Positions 55,274 through 63,930 of a stretch of DNA of 64,000 bases are shown in pieces. The notes under the pieces were generated by a model that had not been told where the DNA came from, did no database searches, and saw nothing but the letters and a program-made list of their open reading frames with translations. This DNA comes from Aestuariibius violaceus (GTDB lineage Bacteria > Pseudomonadota > Alphaproteobacteria > Rhodobacterales > Rhodobacteraceae). Within the stretch, counting starts at the first letter, position 1. Each line of letters opens with the position of its first letter. The translations under genes and the position numbers were made by a program. The stretch is from positions 310,001 through 374,000 of the forward strand of contig NZ_JBFONT020000001.1 of assembly GCF_040779325.2 (NCBI RefSeq), in the 5' to 3' direction.

Positions 55274-57166
55274 TCACCCCTCGTGGAAATGGTCGTAGAT
55301 CTTCTGCGCCAGACTTTCCGAGATCCCGTCCACCGCCTTCAGATCGGCGAGGTTGGCTCGTCCCACCGCCTTGGCGGAGCCGAAATGCGCCAGCAACGCC
55401 CGCTTCCGCGCCGCCCCCACACCGGCAATCTCGTCGAGCGGCGTCGCACCCACCGCCTTCGCCCGCTTCGCCCGATGCGTGCCGATCGCAAACCGGTGCG
55501 CCTCGTCCCGCAGCCGCTGCACGAAATAGAGAACCGGATCGTTATGCCTCAGCGCCATCGGCCGCTTTCCCGTTCGGTGGAATTCTTCCTTCCCTGCATC
55601 CCGGTCGATTCCCTTCGCGACGCCGATCATCGCGATGTCCTCGACGCCCAACTCCGACATGATCTCATGCACGGCGCTCACTTGCCCGGCGCCCCCATCG
55701 ATCAACAGCAGATCCGGCCAGGTCCCCGATTGCCGGTCCGGATCCTCCTTCAGCAGCCGCTTGAACCGCCGGGTCAGCACCTCCTTCATCATCCCGAAAT
55801 CGTCGCCCGGGGTCAGCTCCTCTCCCCGGATATTGAACTTCCGGTACTGGCCCTTCTCGAACCCCTCCGGCCCGGCGACGACCATCGCGCCAACGGCATA
55901 TTGCCCCTGGATGTGAGAATTGTCGTAGACCTCCACACGGCCCGGCGGCTCCGCCAGATCAAACGCCTCCGCCAGGCCGCGCAGCAACTTCGCCTGCGTC
56001 GCCGTCTCGCTCATCTTCCGCGCCAGGCTCTCCCGCGCATTCCGCAAGGCATGAGAGACCAGTTCCGCCTTCTCCCCCCGTTGCGGAACCGCCAGTTCCA
56101 CCTTCCGCCCCGCCTTCTGTGCGAGCGCCTCGCAAACCAGGTCCTCGTCATCCACACCATGCGACAGCAACACCAGCCGCGGCGGCTCCTTGTCGCCGTA
56201 GAACTGCAGAAGGAAGGCCTGCATCACCTCAGACGCGTCCACATCTTCGCCGACACGCGGATAATAGTCCCGGTTCCCCCAGTTCTGATTCGCCCGGATA
56301 AAGAACACCTGCACACAGGCCTGCCCGCCCCCCTGGTGCAGCGCAATTACGTCCGCCTCGGCCACCCCCTGCGGATTAATGCCCTGAGCCGACTGCACCT
56401 GCGTCATCGCCCGAATCCGGTCACGCAAAGCCGCCGCACGCTCAAACTCCATTGCCTCGGATGCCGCCCGCATCTCGTCCGCCAATTGCGCCTGAACTGC
56501 TGTCGTCTTGCCCTGCAAGAACCGGTCCGCGTCCTTCACCAGCCCCGCATACTCGTCTTCCGACACATACCCGACACACGGCGCCGAACACCGCTTGATC
56601 TGATAAAGCAGACAAGGCCGGGTCCTGCTGTCGAAGGTCGCGTCCGAACAGTTCCGCAGCAGGAACACTTTCTGCAGCTGATTGATCGTCCGGTTCACCG
56701 CGCCCGCCGACGCAAAGGGCCCGTAATAATCCCCCTTCTCCTTTTTCGCTCCCCGATGCTTCTTGATCTGAGGAAAAGAATGCTCGCGGCCCACCAGGAT
56801 ATTCGGAAAGGACTTATCGTCCCGCAGCAACACATTGTATTTCGGCTTCAACTGCTTGATCAGGTTCTGCTCGAGAAGCAGCGCCTCGGTCTCGGTCTTC
56901 GTCGTCAGGAACATCATCGACGCCGTCTCGCGGATCATCCGCGTGATCCGCGCCGAATGCTGGTTCGACGGCCGGGAGTAGCTCGTCACCCGCGCCTTCA
57001 GGTTCCGTGCCTTGCCGACGTAGAGCACCCGTGCCTGCTCATCGAGCATACGGTAGACGCCCGGCGACGCATCAAGCTGCTTCACATAGGCTGCAATACA
57101 CGCATACCCCTTCGGCCCTGTACCAAAGGCCTCCTGCTCGGCGGAAAGATGGTTGTTATGCCCCAT
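55274..57166 (-). CDS. uvrC: Excinuclease ABC subunit C
   Basis: Nucleotide-excision repair nuclease of about 630 residues. The GIY-YIG domain is near the start (SPGVYRMLDEQARVLYVGKARNLKARV), followed by a UVR motif (MRAASEAMEFERAAALRDRI). The RNase H-like second nuclease domain includes VEVYDNSHIQGQYAVGAMVV and LLLIDGGAGQVSA. C-terminal helix-hairpin-helix repeats are LDEIAGVGAARKRALLAHFG and LADLKAVDGISESLAQKI. I chose the ATG at 57166. The frame remains open to a TTG at 57253, so 29 more residues are possible. An AT-rich gap upstream (57254-57450) must hold its promoter. Confidence 0.94.
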   Translation of the reverse strand: MGHNNHLSAEQEAFGTGPKGYACIAAYVKQLDASPGVYRMLDEQARVLYVGKARNLKARVTSYSRPSNQHSARITRMIRETASMMFLTTKTETEALLLEQNLIKQLKPKYNVLLRDDKSFPNILVGREHSFPQIKKHRGAKKEKGDYYGPFASAGAVNRTINQLQKVFLLRNCSDATFDSRTRPCLLYQIKRCSAPCVGYVSEDEYAGLVKDADRFLQGKTTAVQAQLADEMRAASEAMEFERAAALRDRIRAMTQVQSAQGINPQGVAEADVIALHQGGGQACVQVFFIRANQNWGNRDYYPRVGEDVDASEVMQAFLLQFYGDKEPPRLVLLSHGVDDEDLVCEALAQKAGRKVELAVPQRGEKAELVSHALRNARESLARKMSETATQAKLLRGLAEAFDLAEPPGRVEVYDNSHIQGQYAVGAMVVAGPEGFEKGQYRKFNIRGEELTPGDDFGMMKEVLTRRFKRLLKEDPDRQSGTWPDLLLIDGGAGQVSAVHEIMSELGVEDIAMIGVAKGIDRDAGKEEFHRTGKRPMALRHNDPVLYFVQRLRDEAHRFAIGTHRAKRAKAVGATPLDEIAGVGAARKRALLAHFGSAKAVGRANLADLKAVDGISESLAQKIYDHFHEG

Positions 57167-57450
57167 GGCCTCGGAGATATGATTCTCGACCAGCCGCTGC
57201 AATCCTGACGCAGGAGTGACAAGGGCAATAGAGTCCACGACTTCTGTGGACAACTACGTGGGCAAGTTTTTGGAATGCCGGTTTTTCCCTTATCTCGGCG
57301 CAATTTCTGTGATCCGCCTTTTTTTTAAGCAATAATCTAAGCCATTGTTTCTCTTGATCATTTTTTATGCCCAAAGGCAAACACCTGAAAACATTACGAT
57401 TTTATGAACGAAGTGTAACGGATTGGTGAGCCGGTGCAAAACTGGTCAGT

Positions 57451-58227
57451 TCACTCTGGCCCCAGAACGTCCGGCGTCTTCCAGGCTAAATGCTGCCCCC
57501 CGTCGACGCAAAGAAGTTGCCCTGTCACAGCCCTCGCGTCCAAGAAGTACCCTAGCGCCGCAACGATTCCCTCCGGGTCTGCCCCCCGCTCCAGTATCGT
57601 CGCCTGCCGCTGCGCCTCGAAATGCGCACGGGTCTGCCGGTCGCCCTGCAGGGTCGGCCCCGGGCCGATTGCATTCACCCGAATCCGCGGCGCCAGCCCC
57701 TGCGCCGCCGTCTTGGTCAACGCCCAAAGCCCCATCTTCGCGATCGTGTAGGTCGAGAAATTCGGCGTCAGCTTCCGCACCCGCTGGTCAAGCATGTTGA
57801 TCACCAGCCCCCGCGCGACCGGCTCGCCATTCGCGTCGATCTCCGGTTCCGGCATCTGCTCCGCCAGCGCTTGAATCAGCACATAGGGTGCCCGCAGGTT
57901 GGAGCCGATATGCCGGTTCCAGCTTTCCAGCGTCGCCGTCTCAATCGTATCCGGCTCGAAGATCGAGGCGTTGTTGATCAGGCAGGTGACCGGCCCACCC
58001 AGCGCCTCCGCCGCCTGCCCCAACAGCACCCCGGTCTGGTCCTCGTCCAACAGATCCGCCTGCAACGCGATCGCCTGGCGTCCCATCGCCAGTATCGCCT
58101 TGACCGCCGCGTCGGCACCGTCACGCGACCCGTTGTAGTGGACCGCGACGTCGAAACCGCGGCGACCCAGATATTCCGCCATCGCCCGGCCCAGCCGCCG
58201 GCCCGCTCCTGTGACAAGCGCCCTCAT
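57451..58227 (-). CDS. SDR family oxidoreductase, pteridine-reductase-like
   Basis: This 258-residue short-chain dehydrogenase has the cofactor motif VTGAGRRLGRAMAEYL, in which the GRRLG variant is typical of pteridine reductase/FolM-like enzymes. The NNAS motif follows in CLINNASIFEPD, and the active site is YTIAK. The C-terminus (VTGQLLCVDGGQHLAW) is standard for classical SDRs. A role in dihydropterin or dihydrofolate reduction is possible but not certain. It is coupled by an ATGA overlap to the antiporter gene upstream and is the last gene of that operon. Confidence 0.9.
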   Translation of the reverse strand: MRALVTGAGRRLGRAMAEYLGRRGFDVAVHYNGSRDGADAAVKAILAMGRQAIALQADLLDEDQTGVLLGQAAEALGGPVTCLINNASIFEPDTIETATLESWNRHIGSNLRAPYVLIQALAEQMPEPEIDANGEPVARGLVINMLDQRVRKLTPNFSTYTIAKMGLWALTKTAAQGLAPRIRVNAIGPGPTLQGDRQTRAHFEAQRQATILERGADPEGIVAALGYFLDARAVTGQLLCVDGGQHLAWKTPDVLGPE

Positions 58228-59204
58228 GAGGCCAGCACGATTACGAGGTAGGCCGCATAAAGCGCCGTCAGCGCAGCCCCCCAGAGCCGCGTGATATCCC
58301 GCCGCAGGAACACGAACGGAATGAGCAGCAGCGATGCGCTCAACATCACCCACAGATCGAAGCTCAGGAATTTTGGATCAACGGGGATCGGCCCCACCAG
58401 GCTCGCCACCCCGATGATGGCCAGCAGGTTGAACATGTTCGACCCGATGACGTTGCCCAACGCCACGTCCGCCTGCCGCCGGATTGCCGCCATGACCGTT
58501 GTGGCAAGCTCGGGCAGTGACGTTCCGATCGCAACGAGCGTCAGGCCGATGACCTCTTCCGACAGGCCGAAGGTACGCGCGATATTGATCGATCCATCGA
58601 TCAGCAACTCGGCCCCCAGCGGAAGGCCAGCGAGCCCGAGCACCAGATAGATCGCAATCCGCCAGCCGGGCATGGACGGATCCGCCCCCTCAACTTCCTC
58701 GTCTTCTTCGTCCGGCACTTCATTGGCGACGTCCCGGCGATGCGCCCGCGCTGCCCGAAAGGCGCTGCCAAGCATGATCGAAAGCCCAGCGAGGAGGATC
58801 AGCCCGTGCCACCACGTGATCGGCGCGAAGAAGCAAAGTGCGATAAAAAGCACCGACGCAAAGATCATCTGAAGGTAGCTTCGCCGCGTCTCGCACGTCG
58901 AAGTGTGCATGGTCGCGATCAGCGCAGGTACCCCGAGGACCAACAGGATGTTTGCTGTGTTGGAGCCGACGACATTGCCCAGCGCAATGCCCGCAACGCC
59001 ATCCAGGATCGCCTTGATCGAGATCAGAAGCTCCGGCGCCGACGTCCCGAAAGCCACGATCGTCAGAGACACGATCAGCGCGGGAACGCCGAGGCGCAGC
59101 GACAGGTTGACCGCCCCTTTCACCAGCGCGTCCCCCGCGAGGATCAGGATAAACAGCCCGAGGATCGTCATCGACCAGTCGAGGATGGGGCCGTCCGGTA
59201 GCAT
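58224..59204 (-). CDS. Na+/Ca2+-type cation antiporter (CaCA family)
   Basis: This 326-residue membrane protein shows the internal duplication of the CaCA/YrbG family. The two alpha-repeat motifs are FGTSAPELLISIKAILDG...GNVVGSNTANILL and IGTSLPELATTVMAAIRR...GNVIGSNMFNLLA. An acidic cytoplasmic loop (PDEEDEEVEGAD) separates two five-helix halves. It should exchange Ca2+ or K+ for Na+ or H+ across the inner membrane, which is plausible for a marine bacterium. It lies two bases after the 50-residue zinc-ribbon gene and is coupled to the SDR gene downstream. Confidence 0.93.
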   Translation of the reverse strand: MLPDGPILDWSMTILGLFILILAGDALVKGAVNLSLRLGVPALIVSLTIVAFGTSAPELLISIKAILDGVAGIALGNVVGSNTANILLVLGVPALIATMHTSTCETRRSYLQMIFASVLFIALCFFAPITWWHGLILLAGLSIMLGSAFRAARAHRRDVANEVPDEEDEEVEGADPSMPGWRIAIYLVLGLAGLPLGAELLIDGSINIARTFGLSEEVIGLTLVAIGTSLPELATTVMAAIRRQADVALGNVIGSNMFNLLAIIGVASLVGPIPVDPKFLSFDLWVMLSASLLLIPFVFLRRDITRLWGAALTALYAAYLVIVLAS

Positions 59205-59206
59205 GA

Positions 59207-59359
59207 TCAGGCTTTCCCGCAAGGGCAGGGGCCGCGGCCGATCCGCGGACGGCCACACGCCTTGCACTTGGCCGACCGCATACCGGGCAGGCGTAACCGG
59301 CCGAACATCGCGAGGACGCCCATGCCGATCAGAAACAGAGTGACGATCTTGAGGATCAC
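59207..59359 (-). CDS. Small membrane protein with C-terminal zinc ribbon
   Basis: This is a 50-residue product, short enough to be easily missed. It starts at a GTG immediately after the sppA stop (TAAGTG) and ends two bases before the antiporter ATG. Residues 2-19 (ILKIVTLFLIGMGVLAMF) form one membrane helix. The C-terminal half has two Cys-x-x-Cys-like pairs, CKACG and CPCG, in a basic context, suggesting a zinc ribbon on the cytoplasmic side. Snug packing between two real genes with no wasted bases supports expression. No family is assigned. Confidence 0.75.
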   Translation of the reverse strand: MILKIVTLFLIGMGVLAMFGRLRLPGMRSAKCKACGRPRIGRGPCPCGKA

Positions 59360-60148
59360 TTAGAGACCGAACCGCGCATAAGCCGCACGTTCTTCCAGCA
59401 TCGCAGCGGTGTCATCCACAAGCTGAGCCCCCAGGCGCCCCAGAAGCGGCCGTCGCCGGCCGAAGCGCCGGATCCTTACCTTGTCGCCGTAGCGCGTCTT
59501 CATCTCCGGCAGGAGGTGCCCGATCCCGTCGGCAAGGCCAACCTCGATAGCTCTCTGGCCCACCCAGATCTCGCCGGTGAACAGGTCCTCCCCGTTCAGC
59601 TTGCCCTCCCGGCGCCTGCGGACCTGCTCTTTGAACGTTTCGTGGATCTCGTCGAGGATGCGCTTCAGCCGGGCGACATCCTCCTCCTTCTCGGGCTTGA
59701 ACGGATCCAGCATCGATTTGCTCTCGCCCGCCGTATAAACCCGGCGCTCAATCCCATACCGGCCGATAAACTCATGTGCCCCGAAGCTGGCGGAGATCAC
59801 ACCGATCGATCCGACGACCGAACTGTGATCGACAAAGATCTCGTCCGCCGCTGTCGCAAGCCAATATCCACCCGAAGCCGCCACATCCTCGACGAAGGCA
59901 ACAACGGGGATTTCCTTCTCTTCGGCCATCTGACGGATCTGCGATGCAATCAGCGAGGATTGCACAGCGCTTCCCCCAGGTGAGTTGATCTCAAGCGCAA
60001 TGGCCTCTGGCTTCCCGCGAAAGGCTTTCTCGATCACGGGGCGCATGACAGTACCGTCGAGGCCACGGGACCCGATCCCGATCGCGCCCGACAAACGAAT
60101 GACCGACACCGAAGGCGGCGTCTTCACGAAAGGGATCCAGCGTCTCAT
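59360..60148 (-). CDS. sppA: S49-family peptidase, SppA-like
   Basis: This 262-residue short-form signal-peptide-peptidase relative starts MRRWIPFVKTPPSVSVIRLSG; in-frame ATG codons further upstream (for example 60160) are alternatives. The catalytic serine lies in DVAASGGYWLATAADEI and the general-base lysine in GESKSMLDPF. The crotonase-like fold segment EINSPGGSAVQSSLIASQIR is clear. It lacks an obvious N-terminal membrane anchor, so it may be soluble or peripherally bound. The gene is followed directly by the zinc-ribbon membrane protein and then the antiporter. Confidence 0.92.
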   Translation of the reverse strand: MRRWIPFVKTPPSVSVIRLSGAIGIGSRGLDGTVMRPVIEKAFRGKPEAIALEINSPGGSAVQSSLIASQIRQMAEEKEIPVVAFVEDVAASGGYWLATAADEIFVDHSSVVGSIGVISASFGAHEFIGRYGIERRVYTAGESKSMLDPFKPEKEEDVARLKRILDEIHETFKEQVRRRREGKLNGEDLFTGEIWVGQRAIEVGLADGIGHLLPEMKTRYGDKVRIRRFGRRRPLLGRLGAQLVDDTAAMLEERAAYARFGL

Positions 60149-60191
60149 CCCGTCCCACATAGGCCGCGGCCCCGGAAGGAACAACCGCCCG

Positions 60192-60953
60192 CTATTGACG
60201 GATCCGCCAGCCGGTTTTGAAGATCCACCAGATGACGCCAAGGCACAACACGGTGAAACCGGCGATAGCCAGAAGCGACAGCCAGATATTCACATCGGCC
60301 TGCCCGAAGAACGCCCAGCGGAAGCCAGAGATCAGATAGACCACCGGATTGAACAGCGTGATCGTCTGCCAGACCGGCGGGAGCATCGAGATCGAGTAGA
60401 ACGACCCGCCAAGGAAAACGAGCGGTGTGATCACCAGAAGCGGGATCAGCTGCAGTTGTTCGAAGTTCCCCGCCCAGATTCCGATGATGAACCCCAGTAG
60501 CGCAAAGCTAAGACAGGTCAGCACTAGGAAGGCCACCATCACCAAAGGTCGCTGAATATCGAGGTCGACGAAGAAGTAAGCCGTCCCAAGGATCACGAAC
60601 CCGATGAACAGAGCCTTCGTCGCCGCCGCACCGACATAACCGATGACGATCTCGATAAAGTTCACCGGCGCCGACAACAGTTCGTAGATCGTCCCGATGA
60701 ACTTCGGAAAGTAGATCCCGAAAGAGGCATTCGCCGTCGCCTGCGTCATCACCGACAGCATGATCAGCCCGGGCACGATGAACGCACCATAGGCCACGCC
60801 ATCCACCTCCTGAATCCGCCCACCGATCGCCGCCCCGAAGACAACGAAGTAAAGCGCCGTCGAGATTACGGGAGAGATGAAGCTCTGCGTCAGCGTGCGA
60901 AAGAACCGCGCCATCTCGAACTTGTAGATGGCCTTGATCGCCTGAAGGTTCAT
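60192..60953 (-). CDS. ABC-2 type exporter permease
   Basis: This 253-residue permease has six membrane helices and the ABC-2 signature region (FISPVISTALYFVVFGAAIGGRI, YLISGFRWAFFG). It starts MNLQAIKAIYKFEMARFFRT, typical of NodJ/YadH-type exporters. Its ATG overlaps the stop of the ATPase gene (ATGA). The pair forms an exporter of unknown substrate, possibly a lipid, drug or polysaccharide precursor. The YadGH-like resemblance is noted without assigning a function. Confidence 0.93.
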   Translation of the reverse strand: MNLQAIKAIYKFEMARFFRTLTQSFISPVISTALYFVVFGAAIGGRIQEVDGVAYGAFIVPGLIMLSVMTQATANASFGIYFPKFIGTIYELLSAPVNFIEIVIGYVGAAATKALFIGFVILGTAYFFVDLDIQRPLVMVAFLVLTCLSFALLGFIIGIWAGNFEQLQLIPLLVITPLVFLGGSFYSISMLPPVWQTITLFNPVVYLISGFRWAFFGQADVNIWLSLLAIAGFTVLCLGVIWWIFKTGWRIRQ

Positions 60954-61879
60954 GCCTGCTGCTCCTTCACCAGCCCCACGAAGATATCTTCAAGAGAGCT
61001 TTGCTGCGTCTGGATGTCGTCAAGCTCCAGCGGCGTTTGCTGCAACGTTGACAGAAGCTTGGTGATCCCCGTCCGCTCCGCCCGCCGGTCATAGGTGTAG
61101 ATCAGACAGGTCCCCCCGTCGCTGAGGCGCAGATCGAACTCCGCCAATATGTACGGGATCGCCTCCGTGGGTTCGGCGAGAGAGATCTTCAGCTCTTTCT
61201 GACCCATCTGCGCCATCAGCTCGGCCTTGCTTTCGACCAACAAGATTTCGCCCTTGTTGATAACACCCACGCGATCCGCGATAGCCTCGGCTTCTTCGAT
61301 GTAATGGGTGGTCAGGATGATCGTCACGCCGTCGGCCTTCAGCTCCGCCACCGTCTCCCACATGTCGCGCCGCAGCTCGACATCCACGCCCGCCGTCGGC
61401 TCGTCCAGGAACAGGATCCGCGGCTCGTGGCTCAAGGCCTTCGCGATCATCACCCGCCGCTTCATGCCGCCCGACAGCTCCATGATCTTCGAGGTCTTCT
61501 TGTCCGTCAGCGACAGCTTGTCGAGGATCCGGTCCAACTCCACATCGTTCGGCGCCTTCCCGAACAATCCGCGCGAAAACCGCACCGTGTCGATCACCCG
61601 CTCGAACGGCTCGAGGTTGATCTCCTGCGGCACCAATCCGATCAGACTCCGCGCGGCCCGGTAATCCTCAAGGATGTCATGCCCGCCGACCGTCACCCGT
61701 CCCTTTGTCGGGACGGTAATCCCGCAGATGGTCGAGATCAGGGTCGTCTTGCCTGCCCCGTTGGGACCAAGCAGCGCAAGGATCTCACCCTCTTCAATCG
61801 CCAGCGACACGCTCTTCAGCGCCTCGAAGCCCGACCCGTATGTCTTGGTTAGGCTGTCCACGGATACGATCGGCGGCAT
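60950..61879 (-). CDS. ABC-2 type exporter ATP-binding protein
   Basis: This 309-residue ATPase starts at the ATG with GAGGAG eight bases upstream. Walker A is GPNGAGKTT, the signature LSGGMKRR, Walker B ILFLDEPTAGVD and the switch histidine in TTHYIEEAEAIADR. The C-terminal about 80 residues are the extension typical of the drug/lipid exporter (CcmA/YadG) branch, ending in the SSLEDIFVGLV motif. It is coupled to the permease downstream by an ATGA overlap. Confidence 0.95.
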   Translation of the reverse strand: MPPIVSVDSLTKTYGSGFEALKSVSLAIEEGEILALLGPNGAGKTTLISTICGITVPTKGRVTVGGHDILEDYRAARSLIGLVPQEINLEPFERVIDTVRFSRGLFGKAPNDVELDRILDKLSLTDKKTSKIMELSGGMKRRVMIAKALSHEPRILFLDEPTAGVDVELRRDMWETVAELKADGVTIILTTHYIEEAEAIADRVGVINKGEILLVESKAELMAQMGQKELKISLAEPTEAIPYILAEFDLRLSDGGTCLIYTYDRRAERTGITKLLSTLQQTPLELDDIQTQQSSLEDIFVGLVKEQQA

Positions 61880-62030
61880 GGTGATGCTCCTCTCCCTTGC
61901 GGGCACCCTAATCCCCTCAACGAGCGGCGCAATCTCTGCCTGATGTGCACTGGTGCACAGGAGGCGCATTTTGCCACCCGGAAAACCTGACCTAGGTAAC
62001 TGCGTCACGGTGACCAGTAGGGAGGCTCCC

Positions 62031-62573
62031 ATGCCCGAAGAAGGTGAACGCCCAGGCACCCGCCTGATGGATCGGCCCGAATATAAATCCAAGCCGCGGC
62101 CGCTGACCCGTGGACCTGATGCAACCGTCTCCGAAGCCGTCGCCGCCATGAGCGACAAGAACTATGGCTCAGTCATTATCTGTGACGGCGACGAGAAGGT
62201 GATCGGCGTCGTCACCGAACGGGATATCATGCGAAAGATCGTCGGCGCCGGACGGGACGCCACGACGACCAAGCTCAGTGAAATCATGACCTCCGAACCG
62301 CGCCTCGCCAGAGAAACTGACGACATGGTCGACTGGCTGCGCATCATGTCGAACGAACGTTTCCGCCGTCTTCCTGTCGTCGATGAAGACGGGCGGATCA
62401 AGGCCGTCTTCACGCAGGGTGACTTCGTAAGCTACACTTGGCCTGACCTCATCCACCAGATGCGCAGCATGGCGACCGCCACCGTCGGGCGAAACTGGCC
62501 CTATTTCCTGATCGGTGGCGGGATCGCCCTCTATTCCATCGTCATGGTGATCGTCATCGGGGTGATCAACTAG
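62031..62573 (+). CDS. CBS-domain protein with C-terminal membrane helix
   Basis: This 180-residue protein has GGGAGG before the ATG. A pair of CBS motifs spans about residues 20-140 (ATVSEAVAAMSDKNYGSVIICDGD...GVVTERDIMRKIV and SNERFRRLPVVDEDGRIKAVFTQGD). One C-terminal membrane helix follows (about 158-178, YFLIGGGIALYSIVMVIVIG). CBS pairs bind adenine nucleotides. Here the module would be membrane-tethered, perhaps reporting energy state to a membrane partner. It is divergent from the ABC exporter and convergent with the glycosylase gene, sharing a CTAG at the stops. Confidence 0.88.
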   Translation: MPEEGERPGTRLMDRPEYKSKPRPLTRGPDATVSEAVAAMSDKNYGSVIICDGDEKVIGVVTERDIMRKIVGAGRDATTTKLSEIMTSEPRLARETDDMVDWLRIMSNERFRRLPVVDEDGRIKAVFTQGDFVSYTWPDLIHQMRSMATATVGRNWPYFLIGGGIALYSIVMVIVIGVIN

Positions 62574-63343
62574 CGTCGCATCCGCCGGTCCATCGGCCGA
62601 TCCGGGAGTTGCCTGCGCGCCCCTTGCCGTATTGCCCTCTTCCGTTCGCGAGGCGTTTGCCCGGTCGGGCACAAGGTCCTCAGGGGGCAGGCCCGGCAAT
62701 TGGGCAGCCCGTGCCGGCAAATCGTCTGCCCGAGACGCTTCATGTATTGATGGTGATGATCCAGCATCACCGCATCCCAATGCTGTGGAAGCTCATCCAT
62801 CATCATCTCATAGGCATCCCGGATCGTCGCCGCGGTCTTCACCAGCCGCAAGCGCTTCAGAATCCGAAGGTGATGGCTGTCAATCACTAGTGCCCGCATT
62901 CGCAGGCTGCTGTTGTTGATCGTCGCAGCGGACGCCTTGCGTCCCACGCCCGGTAGCCTTTCCAGCCATGACAACGCGGCGTCCACCGGCATCTGCTTGA
63001 GATGATCAAGCGACAGCCGGCCCTGTTCCGCCGAAACCTGTGCCAGGGCCTCTTTCAGCCGCGGCGCCTTCACTTCAGAGAACGTCACGGGCTGGATTGC
63101 CAACTCGATCTCGCGCACAGGTGCATCGCGAACGGCTTCCCACGTTTTGAAGCGGGCGCGCACCGCGTCGATCGTAGCCAAGGTGACTTCTGTATAGGTC
63201 CGTCCACTCAGGATGCCCCAGACAAGCTGGGTTACAGGATCAAACGGCGACGAAATAGCGATCGGACCAAAACATCGGGCAAGCGTCTCGTGAAGTTTGG
63301 CCAGCCGCTTCGAACGATCCTCAAAGGGAAATGGAATCTGCAT
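62570..63343 (-). CDS. Endonuclease III-like DNA glycosylase (HhH-GPD, 4Fe-4S)
   Basis: This 257-residue protein has the HhH-GPD fold. The hairpin motif with catalytic lysine is LERLPGVGRKASAATI, the conserved aspartate is in VIDSHHLRILKRL, and the iron-sulfur loop C-x6-C-x2-C-x5-C is CRHGLPNCRACPLRTLC. These features place it in the Nth/MutY superfamily for base-excision repair. The overall sequence, including HWDAVMLDHHHQYMKRLG, is divergent from housekeeping Nth. It is more likely a second, specialised glycosylase than the main Nth. It has a basic C-terminal tail (RERKRAIRQGARR). Confidence 0.88.
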   Translation of the reverse strand: MQIPFPFEDRSKRLAKLHETLARCFGPIAISSPFDPVTQLVWGILSGRTYTEVTLATIDAVRARFKTWEAVRDAPVREIELAIQPVTFSEVKAPRLKEALAQVSAEQGRLSLDHLKQMPVDAALSWLERLPGVGRKASAATINNSSLRMRALVIDSHHLRILKRLRLVKTAATIRDAYEMMMDELPQHWDAVMLDHHHQYMKRLGQTICRHGLPNCRACPLRTLCPTGQTPRERKRAIRQGARRQLPDRPMDRRMRR

Positions 63344-63550
63344 GGCCCTATGGTATCACAGGTTGAGAACATATGAAGAACATTAACCGTACTCCTCGGC
63401 GGACTACCGTCTGCCCGCAGCGCCATCCGACCCACTTTCAGCTCAGCAACTCGACGGGCTGCTGGCCTTGGACGAGATGCTGAACATCGGCTCTCCACGG
63501 AAATGCAACCCACCTGTCACCTTGAGCGATCTCGCATGGCTGCTTGTGAC

Positions 63551-63582
63551 CAAAAAAAGGGCCGCCCCAACAGGACGGCCCT
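63551..63582 (-). terminator. Rho-independent terminator of the rRNA operon
   Basis: On the minus strand an AGGGCCG/CGGCCCT-based stem (63582-63573 with 63567-63558) closes a short loop and is followed by seven T residues (63558-63552). It lies directly after the tRNA-fMet gene and terminates the 23S-5S-tRNA transcript. Confidence 0.88.
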
Positions 63583-63587
63583 CAATC

Positions 63588-63664
<77 letters not shown>

Positions 63665-63745
63665 CCAACCATGTCGCGCCTCAGGTCGTCTAGAAACAGG
63701 ATCTGAGGCGCATCGTCAGAGAGATACGGGAATGGTCTTTACTAG

Positions 63746-63860
63746 GTTTGGCAGTGACTTACTCTCCCACGCCTTAAGACGCAGTACCATCAGCGCAACG
63801 GTGCTTAACGGCCGAGTTCGGGATGGGATCGGGTGTTTCACTCGTGCTATGACCACCAAA
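63746..63860 (-). rRNA. rrf: 5S ribosomal RNA
   Basis: This is about 115 nt on the minus strand, beginning near TTTGGTGGTCATAGC and ending near CTGCCAAAC. It contains the conserved CCGATCCCATCCCGAACTCG loop region. The terminal sequences can pair to form helix I. Ends may be off by a few bases. Confidence 0.93.
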
Positions 63861-63930
63861 CCGAGAAAAGACCATCAGGTCCAAGCCAAGCTGGCTTCTG
63901 TCAGGAAAGCGAACCTCGCTTCCACTGGAT

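Noticed and set aside
54668..57208. 846-codon plus-strand open frame opposite pgsA and uvrC
   Set aside because: It spans two unrelated confirmed genes on the other strand and reads as low-complexity Arg/Pro/His sequence.
57245..57253. DnaA-box-like TTGTCCACA on the minus strand near uvrC
   Set aside because: A single box with one mismatch and no cluster, dnaA, parAB or gidA context; not evidence of an origin.
62169..62780. 203-codon minus-strand frame over the CBS-domain gene
   Set aside because: It also overlaps the glycosylase gene and lacks any motif; the CBS frame on the plus strand is clear.
63360..63560. Possible small gene or gene remnant upstream of the glycosylase
   Set aside because: A plus-strand frame of about 60 codons (with AQQLDGLLALDEML) has no convincing start, runs into the rRNA-operon terminator and matches no family I know.
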